A stretch of DNA of 15,854 nucleotides from Candidatus Kuenenbacteria bacterium CG08_land_8_20_14_0_20_37_23. GTDB lineage: Bacteria > Patescibacteriota > Patescibacteriia > UBA2196 > GWA2-42-15. The DNA lies in NCBI GenBank assembly GCA_002778965.1, contig PEXX01000012.1, positions 1 to 15,854 on the forward strand, in the 5' to 3' direction. Of this stretch, positions 1 through 5,840 are shown in pieces. Both the position numbers and the translations under genes were made by a program. The notes below the pieces were generated by a model. That model had not been told where the DNA came from and did no database searches. It saw only the letters and a list, made by a program, of their open reading frames with translations. Every line of letters starts with the position of its first letter. The first letter of the stretch is position 1.

Positions 1-1
1 A

Positions 2-2350
2 GCAACAACAGAGAGGGGTATGTCAGCCGGATTTGATGTAGGCCTTTTTGGCGGCGCGGAAAAAAGCTTTAATGCTTTTTTCAGTAAATTCGGCACAATT
101 GATTCTCTTTTAAATTTTATTTTAGTCATTGGGCTTTTAATGGCTTCTTTGATGATGGCCAGTCAGATGGGCGTGGCTGGGAGTAAATTGGCCGGGGATT
201 TGGCAGGGAAAATAAAAGGCGGAATGGCGGCCACAGCCAAGTGGGCGGCGATGAGTCCATGGGCTTTGACGAAATATGCTGATAGAAAATTGGCAGCGGC
301 GACTGGCTTTGCGCCAATTACTTCAACCAAACAGTTTATTGAGGGGGTCAAGGAACGTATGGCGTGGAACGAGCAAAAAGACAAGCTGGAAGCGCAAAGC
401 AGAGGTGGCGATATTTTAAGGAAAGAAGGTGGTGGTATAAAATCTATTCTTTTTGGTATTGGCGCTGGTCGCGATGCGGCTGATATGATGCTCGCCGGCG
501 GATTTTTAAACCATAAGGGCTTTGCCAATATAAGAGACAGGGGTTTTAGGGGTGGACGCTGGGGAAAGATTGAGAAAGATAAGCAAGATGAGCAGAAAGA
601 AGTGGAATTTTTGAAGGTGAAAAAAGCTATGGGTGATCCGTTGGCGGTTTATGACTTAGGTCTTGAGGATGAGATTAAGCAAAATACGCAAGAGAAAGAA
701 GATAAGGAGAAAGAGTTGCGTGATTTGCCCAAAGTGGCCGCTGACAAAGAAAAAGCGTATTATAATGCGGTTAAGGTTCACGGCCAGACCAGTACACAAG
801 CCGACATAGCGGAGAAAGAGTGGTTTACAGCTCAACAAGCGGTAGATGATGAAAATAGCACTCATAGGTTACAGCACGAGATAGATGAGCACACACAGAA
901 GATAGCAACAGCCAATCAGGCCTTGGGCCAACCACTTGAGGATAGAAAGGCGGCGGCGATAAATAAATATAAAGACAAAGCTGAACAGAACAGAGAAGAC
1001 GCTCTTAATTTAAAAGAAGGCAAGTTAACCAAATCAGAGGTTAACAGCAAGGCCGGTGAATTTTTGAGAGTCAATGATAGTTTAGATAAGATTAGCCAGG
1101 CGCTTAACAAAGAAAGTGGCAAGGCCGGTAAGGATCGGAATAATGTGCTGTTAGCTCAGTTGGATAAAGATTCAAAAAGAGAAACAGCTAAATTGAATGA
1201 ATTAAAGCAGGCTTTGGCCACGGATAAAAAGGGCAATCTTATAAAAGATAAAGACGGCAATTATCAAGCCAATGCCGGTTATAAGATTAAAGATAAGAAA
1301 CAGTTGGATAACCGTGAGAAAATGGCGGACAAATTGACGCAAGAGGCCGACCATTATGATCTTTTTGCCGGACAGGCAAAGCAGAAATGGGATCGGGGTA
1401 AAGAGGCGATTAATCAGAAAGCCATTGACAGATTGATCACGAGCAAGTTGTCAAGAGTCAAGGATTTGTCAGTTGAGCAGGTTAAATATCAAGCGCCGCA
1501 GACATTTTACGCTGATCAGGCCAGACGTTCTTTAGTAGCGGAAGAGGAGAAAAAGATTACTTCTGATAACTGGGAAGAGCAGTTGGCGGCTATGCAGGAC
1601 GCTTTGAAGGAAGGCGATAGGTATAAATTTGAAGCCAATTTTAAAGCGGCGGCCAAGAGAGGAAATGAAAACGAGATTATGGACCAATTAGGTTTTTTGA
1701 ACGCTTATCGGGGCAAGGAAGATGATGTGACGCCAGCGCCTTGGAAAGGCCAGGGTATGGAGGCCTTTAGAAAACATTATTTAACCGGTAAGTTGAAGAT
1801 GAAGGAGCAGGACTCCATCGCTATGATGGATGATGTTGGCTATATCGGAGAAGGGGTAGGCCATTGGTCAATCGCCCGCGGCTATGGAATTAGAGGTGGT
1901 CGGAGATATGCCAAGGAATGGGGCGATCAGCAGAATGAAGTTTATGCGGAGCAAAGCAAACTTGACGGCCGCAAGCTGTTTCGTACTCTCAACCGCCTCG
2001 GGCATGGCGGCGAAGTGCCGCAACTTGATGGCACGCGCGATTACCAGCTAGAGCCATACGCCATCAGAAGATTTCTCACCTCGTTTGAGGATATTAAAAG
2101 GCATATCAGCGGCAAAGAGTACAGTAAGAGCGCGGCGGAGCACATTGCCAAAAGCCCGGTGGCCATAGCTCAATTGGAGGCAGCGGCGCAACTGTTGTCA
2201 GGCAAAATGAGAGAGTCGTTTGATCAGATGGTCAATATGATTAAAGAATATGGAGCGCAATCCGAGGAATACAAGCAAATGGGGCATCAGATGGATGTGG
2301 AGAATATTATGGGTGGTATTGATTTTACTTCTCATTTTCATAGTTATTAA
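2..2350 (+). CDS. VirB6/TrbL-like type IV secretion membrane protein, C-terminal part (5' end probably outside window)
   Basis: Probable inner-membrane channel component of a type IV secretion-like machine. The frame is open from base 2 with no stop before the ATG at 20, so the gene may start upstream. That ATG has a purine-rich GAGAGGGG before it and remains a possible start (776 aa). Counting from it, an amphipathic stretch (about residues 9-27) leads into one strong membrane segment (about 30-50), then a Gly/Ala/Lys-rich stretch and a very long soluble region. Residues about 185-480 are highly charged and helical, probably coiled coil. One TM followed by a long hydrophilic tail resembles the C-terminal half of VirB6/TrbL-like proteins, whose other TM helices would lie upstream. 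The next gene starts 10 bases downstream, so they are probably co-transcribed. The family call rests on architecture and gene context; partial status is inferred. Confidence 0.6.
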   Translation, partial: ATTERGMSAGFDVGLFGGAEKSFNAFFSKFGTIDSLLNFILVIGLLMASLMMASQMGVAGSKLAGDLAGKIKGGMAATAKWAAMSPWALTKYADRKLAAATGFAPITSTKQFIEGVKERMAWNEQKDKLEAQSRGGDILRKEGGGIKSILFGIGAGRDAADMMLAGGFLNHKGFANIRDRGFRGGRWGKIEKDKQDEQKEVEFLKVKKAMGDPLAVYDLGLEDEIKQNTQEKEDKEKELRDLPKVAADKEKAYYNAVKVHGQTSTQADIAEKEWFTAQQAVDDENSTHRLQHEIDEHTQKIATANQALGQPLEDRKAAAINKYKDKAEQNREDALNLKEGKLTKSEVNSKAGEFLRVNDSLDKISQALNKESGKAGKDRNNVLLAQLDKDSKRETAKLNELKQALATDKKGNLIKDKDGNYQANAGYKIKDKKQLDNREKMADKLTQEADHYDLFAGQAKQKWDRGKEAINQKAIDRLITSKLSRVKDLSVEQVKYQAPQTFYADQARRSLVAEEEKKITSDNWEEQLAAMQDALKEGDRYKFEANFKAAAKRGNENEIMDQLGFLNAYRGKEDDVTPAPWKGQGMEAFRKHYLTGKLKMKEQDSIAMMDDVGYIGEGVGHWSIARGYGIRGGRRYAKEWGDQQNEVYAEQSKLDGRKLFRTLNRLGHGGEVPQLDGTRDYQLEPYAIRRFLTSFEDIKRHISGKEYSKSAAEHIAKSPVAIAQLEAAAQLLSGKMRESFDQMVNMIKEYGAQSEEYKQMGHQMDVENIMGGIDFTSHFHSY

Positions 2351-2360
2351 ATAAAAACTT

Positions 2361-3767
2361 ATGGCGGAAAATCAAAAAATAAAAATTATAGATGAAACAT
2401 TGATGCAAAACCTGCGCGCGGCTTTGGCCGATACTCTGTTTTTTGATGATTGGCAAACCGCCTATCGGTTTGTCAGGAAATTTGAGCCGCCATTGATGAG
2501 CAGATCTCCGCAGATTCCGGAACAATTCAGGGACGAATTGCACAGTTTTATTGTCCAGGCCAAATGGGCCGCCTTGCCAGCGTTGGCCGAGCAAGAAATT
2601 GTTGATCTTTTTCAGCATCATTTTATGGCGCAATTTGCTTTGCCCGGAAAGTATTATGATATTTGGGATAAATTACGGGCAAAATTGATCACCATACCTT
2701 TTTATGACAAGAGAGATGAGCTTAGACAAAAGGTCAGACATTGTTTATTGAATAATATGGAAGCAATTGCCACCAAGGGGCCGCTTGATCAACTGGGTAA
2801 GGAGAGTTCCCCGACCATTAAGAATTGGCTTGTAGATTATAATAAAAGTACTGGGGGTGAAGTGGTTGATGCTACTAAATTGAATGAGTATATAGTCAGA
2901 CATACGGTGATAAGCAAGATAACAGAGGAAGAAAAATCCAGATTAAAAAAATTGTTTAATTTTTATGAAATAGCCAAGATATCTTCTTTGGATCCGCGGG
3001 GATATGAAGAAACACTTTCAGTGGATGATGAAAAATGGGGGCCGGGAATTATACAGGCCGGGCGGTTTATTCCAACGGACCGCGGAGAAGTGGAGGAAAT
3101 GGGGGCATTTATTAAAAAATTGGAAGCAGTGGGGGCGATTGGGAAAAAATTAGAGGAAAGGATTAAACGAGGCGAAATTTCTGGCGCACAGTCAATGGCA
3201 CAAACATTGACAGCACCAAGCATTGCCCATATTTCGGCTGCCGAGTCTTTCCGCGCGGCGGATCTTCAAAATTCTATTGAAAACCATTTGCCGCAGAGAT
3301 TTCAAGATTTTCTTGAGACAGCTTTGATTAAAAAGTCTTTTCAGCAAGATGAGTCCTTGCGCAGACAGGTTGGCAATGATTTAAAAAGTATTAAAAACAG
3401 ATTTTATCACGCGATCAACAATAAACTGCCAAACGAGGCGCTGGGGGCGTTGTTCGCCATTGCCGAGAATGGGCAGTTGCGGCAGATGTTTGAGCATGAT
3501 GAGCGGTTTGTAAAGTTTTGGGGGGAATATTTGGAAAAAAATAATTTAGATGTTGAACATTTTAAAAATGATCCGGCCGAGCAAAAATATGCGGCTATGT
3601 TTTTGCAATATATTTTGGTGAATAGATTGAAAATGAAGCCGCAAGAAGCGGCTATGATCGGGGTGGTGGTTGGCGGTTTGGCGCGCCAAGCCGGGGAACT
3701 GGAATATCAGACTATCGCCTATGGGGACGAGGAGACAGGAGAGTTCCAGTGGAATTTTAAAGTATAA
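2361..3767 (+). CDS. Conserved hypothetical protein of the secretion locus, with altered C-terminus
   Basis: A 468-residue protein I cannot place in a named family. It has no signal peptide or clear membrane segment and appears mostly helical and soluble. It begins at an ATG 10 bases after the VirB6-like gene, with no Shine-Dalgarno, and probably shares its transcript and machine. The 3' end is odd. Bases 3638-3742, coding for the stretch from about PQEAAMIG to DEETG, recur perfectly at 5083-5187. This copy ends GEFQWNFKV, whereas the displaced copy would end GEFRWNME. The final codons and stop (about 3753-3767) lie inside the left arm of an inverted repeat belonging to the downstream four-helix-bundle unit. 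Insertion therefore seems to have replaced the original last residues while keeping the gene open. The coding call is secure; the function is unknown. Confidence 0.85.
   Translation: MAENQKIKIIDETLMQNLRAALADTLFFDDWQTAYRFVRKFEPPLMSRSPQIPEQFRDELHSFIVQAKWAALPALAEQEIVDLFQHHFMAQFALPGKYYDIWDKLRAKLITIPFYDKRDELRQKVRHCLLNNMEAIATKGPLDQLGKESSPTIKNWLVDYNKSTGGEVVDATKLNEYIVRHTVISKITEEEKSRLKKLFNFYEIAKISSLDPRGYEETLSVDDEKWGPGIIQAGRFIPTDRGEVEEMGAFIKKLEAVGAIGKKLEERIKRGEISGAQSMAQTLTAPSIAHISAAESFRAADLQNSIENHLPQRFQDFLETALIKKSFQQDESLRRQVGNDLKSIKNRFYHAINNKLPNEALGALFAIAENGQLRQMFEHDERFVKFWGEYLEKNNLDVEHFKNDPAEQKYAAMFLQYILVNRLKMKPQEAAMIGVVVGGLARQAGELEYQTIAYGDEETGEFQWNFKV
3638..3742 (+). repeat. 105-bp perfect direct repeat, copy 1 (3' end of the hypothetical gene)
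   Basis: Identical base for base to 5083-5187, offset 1445 bases. It encodes the penultimate part of the hypothetical protein. Similarity continues weakly past the end (GAGTTCCAGTGGAAT against GAATTCAGATGGAAT). Together with copy 2 it brackets a four-helix-bundle gene and a Bro-N gene, in the manner of att-like repeats around an element integrated at a gene's 3' end. Confidence 0.97.
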
Positions 3768-3786
3768 AGTTTGAATTTTGATTTAA
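3753..3786 (+). repeat. Left inverted-repeat arm of four-helix-bundle unit 1
   Basis: Pairs with 4202-4235, matching 31 of 34 positions (mismatches at arm positions 12, 13 and 28). It is very AT-rich and starts AATTTTAAAG. It overlaps the last codons and stop of the upstream gene. In RNA the two arms would form a long stem with the four-helix-bundle gene in the loop. Confidence 0.85.
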
Positions 3787-3812
3787 TTTTTAAGGATGAA
3801 TTTTTAAGTTTT

Positions 3813-4184
3813 ATGAATAATTTTGATTTAGAGGAAAGAACAGCAAAGTTTGGCGAGAATATTATTAAATTTTGTAAAACAATATTTAAAGATGAAATAA
3901 CGAGATCAATCATTGATCAACTCGTAAGATCAGGCACAAGCGTTGGCGCGAATTATATGGAAGCTAACGCGGCTAGTTCTGATAAAGATTTTCGCAATAA
4001 AATATATATTTGCAAAAAAGAAGCGCAAGAAACAAAGCATTGGCTAAGAATGTTATCCCAATGTATTTTAGAAGATAAAAAGCAAGAATTACGCAAGTTG
4101 TGGCAGGAGGCTCAAGAATTAACTTTAATTTTTGGCAAAGCTGTTTCTACTATTGATAACAAAAAAGAAAAGTTGAAAGATTAA
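3813..4184 (+). CDS. Four-helix-bundle protein, S23/23S rRNA intervening-sequence family (copy 1)
   Basis: A 123-residue, all-helical protein of the S23/IVS type (the PF05635-like four-helix-bundle family, related in fold to the Avd accessory protein of diversity-generating retroelements). I chose the ATG at 3813 over the in-frame TTG at 3771: it gives MNNFDLEERT, matching the start of the homologue at 5278, and the TTG lies inside the inverted repeat. Conserved blocks shared with the second copy are TSV.AN..EAN.ASS.KDF, NK..ICKKE.QETK.W and ELRKLW.E..ELTLIF. The gene is enclosed by inverted repeats 3753-3786 and 4202-4235, like rRNA intervening sequences, but lies between protein genes. Family proteins are thought to bind RNA or nucleoprotein; the role here is unknown. 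No Shine-Dalgarno is close to the start. Confidence 0.88.
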   Translation: MNNFDLEERTAKFGENIIKFCKTIFKDEITRSIIDQLVRSGTSVGANYMEANAASSDKDFRNKIYICKKEAQETKHWLRMLSQCILEDKKQELRKLWQEAQELTLIFGKAVSTIDNKKEKLKD

Positions 4185-4201
4185 AATTTCGAACTTGATC
4201 C

Positions 4202-4235
4202 TTAAATAAAAATTCAAACTTTTAACTTTAAAATT
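4202..4235 (+). repeat. Right inverted-repeat arm of four-helix-bundle unit 1
   Basis: Reverse complement of 3753-3786 with three mismatches. It is directly followed by AGTTATGG, which includes the start codon of the Bro-N gene. The 14 bases AAAATTAGTTATGG (4230-4243) at this junction recur exactly at the right end of unit 2 (5721-5734). Confidence 0.85.
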
Positions 4236-4239
4236 AGTT

Positions 4240-5079
4240 ATGGCATCAAAAAATCTATCAACTATAACTCAAATAGCCGTATTCAGGGGCAATAAAGTAA
4301 GAAAAACTATTCATAATAATGAGTGGTGGTTTGTAGTTGAGGATGTTGTTTTTGTTTTAACTGATTCAGCGAATATTAAAGATTACATAAATAAAATGCG
4401 TAGTCGTGATCCAGAATTGGACAAAGGGTATGGACAATTTGTCCATACCCTTCCAATAGACACGGCTGGTGGTCGGCAGAATATGAATTGCGCCAATGTT
4501 GAAGGGATTTTTAGAATTATCCAATCAATCCCGTCACCTAAAGCCGAGCCATTTAAGCGCTGGCTTGCCAGGGTTGGATACGAGCGAGTCAAAGAAATTG
4601 AAGATCCGGAATTAGCCACCAAGAGGACAAGAGCGTTGTACAAAGCCAAGGGGTATGCTGATTCTTGGATAGCCAAAAGGATGAGAGGCATTGAAGTCAG
4701 AGAGACGCTGACGGATGAATGGCAAAAAAGAGAGATTAAAGAGCAAAAAGAATATGAAATTTTGACGGCTGAAATATCAAAAGCCACATTTGATATGACG
4801 CCCAGCCAGTATAAAAAATTTAAGAATTTGAAGAAGGAAAATTTGAGAGATCATATGGACGATTTGGAATTGATTTTTACTATGCTCGGCGAAGCCTCAA
4901 CCACTGAAATTACCAGAGTCAAAGACGCCAAAGGTTTTTTAGAAAATAAAAGCGTTGCTCAAAAAGGCGGCAAGATAGCAGGGGATGCTAGAAAAAAATT
5001 GGAGCAGGAAACTGGCAAAAGAGTTTCCACCAGGAAAAATTATTTAAAAAATCCGCAGGATAAAAAATTGTTGAATTGA
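4240..5079 (+). CDS. Bro-N domain protein, phage antirepressor type
   Basis: A 279-residue protein with an N-terminal Bro-N domain (about residues 8-115). Visible family features are NNEWWFVVEDV near residue 27, the stretch from IDTAGGRQNMNC to FRIIQSIPSPKAEPFKRWL, and then KVGYER-like and TKRTRALYKAKGY-like blocks. The C-terminal half is basic and helical (about 150-279). Bro-N proteins bind DNA and occur in phages, large DNA viruses and bacterial accessory regions, where some act as antirepressors; no target can be named here. The gene starts 4 bases past the right inverted repeat of unit 1 and stops 3 bases before the second copy of the 105-bp repeat, so it looks like cargo of the element between the repeats. 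It contains a 29-base near-perfect palindrome at 4424-4452. No Shine-Dalgarno is visible. Confidence 0.88.
   Translation: MASKNLSTITQIAVFRGNKVRKTIHNNEWWFVVEDVVFVLTDSANIKDYINKMRSRDPELDKGYGQFVHTLPIDTAGGRQNMNCANVEGIFRIIQSIPSPKAEPFKRWLARVGYERVKEIEDPELATKRTRALYKAKGYADSWIAKRMRGIEVRETLTDEWQKREIKEQKEYEILTAEISKATFDMTPSQYKKFKNLKKENLRDHMDDLELIFTMLGEASTTEITRVKDAKGFLENKSVAQKGGKIAGDARKKLEQETGKRVSTRKNYLKNPQDKKLLN
4424..4452 (+). repeat. 29-base palindrome (14-base arms, 1-base centre) inside the Bro-N gene
   Basis: AAGGGTATGGACAA (4424-4437), one T, then its exact reverse complement (4439-4452). It codes for the KGYGQFVHTL segment of the Bro-N domain. In DNA it could extrude as a cruciform; in mRNA it would form a hairpin with a very tight loop. 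Confidence 0.95.
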
Positions 5080-5082
5080 GCG

Positions 5083-5187
5083 GCCGCAAGAAGCGGCTAT
5101 GATCGGGGTGGTGGTTGGCGGTTTGGCGCGCCAAGCCGGGGAACTGGAATATCAGACTATCGCCTATGGGGACGAGGAGACAGGAGA
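5083..5187 (+). repeat. 105-bp perfect direct repeat, copy 2 (displaced gene 3' end)
   Basis: Identical to 3638-3742. It lies 3 bases after the Bro-N stop codon and has no open frame joining it to a start. Confidence 0.97.
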
Positions 5188-5209
5188 ATTCAGATGGAAT
5201 ATGGAATAA
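5084..5209 (+). pseudogene. Orphan C-terminal fragment of the hypothetical gene at 2361
   Basis: Frame continuing through repeat copy 2: it reads from PQEAAMIG through YGDEETGEF to RWNME and a TAA at 5207-5209, about 41 residues. It repeats the C-terminus of the protein encoded at 2361-3767 but has no start of its own. I infer that this is the original end of that gene, displaced 1445 bases by the insertion, because unit 2 begins exactly at its stop codon without altering its residues. Confidence 0.8.
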
Positions 5210-5265
5210 ATTTTCAATTTTCAATTTTCAAACAATTTTTAATGAATTAATTTTTCAATTATTTT
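5209..5265 (+). repeat. Left inverted-repeat arm of four-helix-bundle unit 2
   Basis: Bases 5209-5236 are a perfect 28-base reverse complement of 5699-5726. The pairing continues imperfectly, with small gaps, to about 5265 against 5671. The sequence is a run of AATTTTC-type motifs and starts on the last base of the orphan fragment's stop codon. It differs from the unit 1 arms beyond the shared outer AATTTT. Confidence 0.9.
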
Positions 5266-5277
5266 ATCAAATTTATT

Positions 5278-5652
5278 ATGATTTATGATTTAGAGCCAAG
5301 AACAAAACAGTTAAGTAAGGATGTTCTTGATTTATTAATTAAGATTACGGGCAATGATATTAATAGAAATATTATTCTTCAATTGAGCAGGTCGGTTACT
5401 AGCGTGGCCGCTAATTATTGCGAAGCTAATAATGCTTCTTCTAAAAAAGATTTTAAGAATAAAATATTTATTTGCAAAAAAGAAATTCAGGAGACAAAAT
5501 ATTGGATGGAATTACTGGCCAGAACAAATCTAGAACATAAAGATGAGCTAAGAAAATTATGGAAAGAGACTCATGAGTTGACGCTTATTTTTAATAAAAT
5601 TATTTTTTCACTAAAGAAAAAAGAATATGAGGATAAAAATGGTAAAAATTGA
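5278..5652 (+). CDS. Four-helix-bundle protein, S23/23S rRNA intervening-sequence family (copy 2)
   Basis: A 124-residue homologue of the protein at 3813-4184, about half identical by eye. It has the same blocks: YDLEPRT near the start, TSVAANYCEANNASS, KDFKNKIFICKKEIQETKYW and ELRKLWKETHELTLIF. No membrane or secretion signal is present. The ATG at 5278 aligns with the chosen start of copy 1; no Shine-Dalgarno is visible. The gene sits between inverted-repeat arms 5209-5265 and 5671-5726, so the whole unit (5209-5726) has the stem-plus-internal-ORF layout of an rRNA intervening sequence in an intergenic location. Low identity to copy 1 beside a 100% identical 105-bp repeat means the two units are not a recent duplication of each other. 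The family call is firm; the role is unknown. Confidence 0.9.
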   Translation: MIYDLEPRTKQLSKDVLDLLIKITGNDINRNIILQLSRSVTSVAANYCEANNASSKKDFKNKIFICKKEIQETKYWMELLARTNLEHKDELRKLWKETHELTLIFNKIIFSLKKKEYEDKNGKN

Positions 5653-5670
5653 AAAAAGAAACTGATATTT

Positions 5671-5726
5671 AAATAATTGAAAATTAAAAAATTAAATCAT
5701 TGTTTGAAAATTGAAAATTGAAAATT
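5671..5726 (+). repeat. Right inverted-repeat arm of four-helix-bundle unit 2
   Basis: Pairs with 5209-5265; the outer 28 bases (5699-5726) match perfectly. It is followed by AGTTATGG, as at the right end of unit 1. The ATG at 5731 opens only a 13-codon frame (MVFEKLLTARISV, stop 5770-5772), possibly the remnant start of a lost gene. Confidence 0.9.
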
Positions 5727-5775
5727 AGTTATGGTATTTGAAAAGTTACTAACTGCAAGGATTAGCGTCTAAAAT

Positions 5776-5804
5776 TTTTGATTTTATAATTTTTTTGCTA
5801 TAAT
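5776..5804 (+). promoter_or_regulatory. Extended -10 promoter for the PrgI/VirB4 gene block
   Basis: TGCTATAAT at 5796-5804 is a perfect extended -10 element. A weak -35 may be TTTTGA at 5776-5781 (17-base spacer) or TTGATT at 5778-5783 (15-base spacer). Expected transcription start is near 5811, exactly where an ATG lies. It is the clearest promoter in the window and would make transcription of the downstream block independent of the inserted units. Confidence 0.65.
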
Positions 5805-5810
5805 TAACCC

Positions 5811-5840
5811 ATGCTCAAAGATTCTTACAAAATGAAATAG
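5811..5840 (+). CDS. Possible leaderless 9-codon leader ORF, or frameshifted start of the next gene
   Basis: ATG at the predicted transcription start opens a frame encoding MLKDSYKMK that ends at TAG 5838-5840. The stop overlaps by one base the GTG that opens the next gene in another frame. It could be a coupled leader peptide, or the true N-terminus of the downstream protein separated by a one-base frameshift or sequencing error. Confidence 0.3.
   Translation: MLKDSYKMK

Noticed and set aside
3771..3812. TTG at 3771 as start of four-helix-bundle copy 1
   Set aside because: It lies within the inverted-repeat arm, and the ATG at 3813 matches the start of the homologous copy at 5278.
4383..4787. 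134-codon minus-strand open frame opposite the Bro-N gene
   Set aside because: Its sense strand carries a conserved Bro-N protein; the antisense translation shows no domain character.
4240..5079. DinD (DNA-damage-inducible protein D) as identity of the Bro-N gene
   Set aside because: The visible motifs (SIPSPKAEPFKRWL and TKRTRALYKAKGY) fit Bro-N antirepressor-type proteins; nothing points specifically to DinD.
5209..5726. CRISPR-like array from the repeated AATTTTC / GAAAATT motifs
   Set aside because: The repeats are short, contiguous and without spacers; they form inverted arms around a gene.
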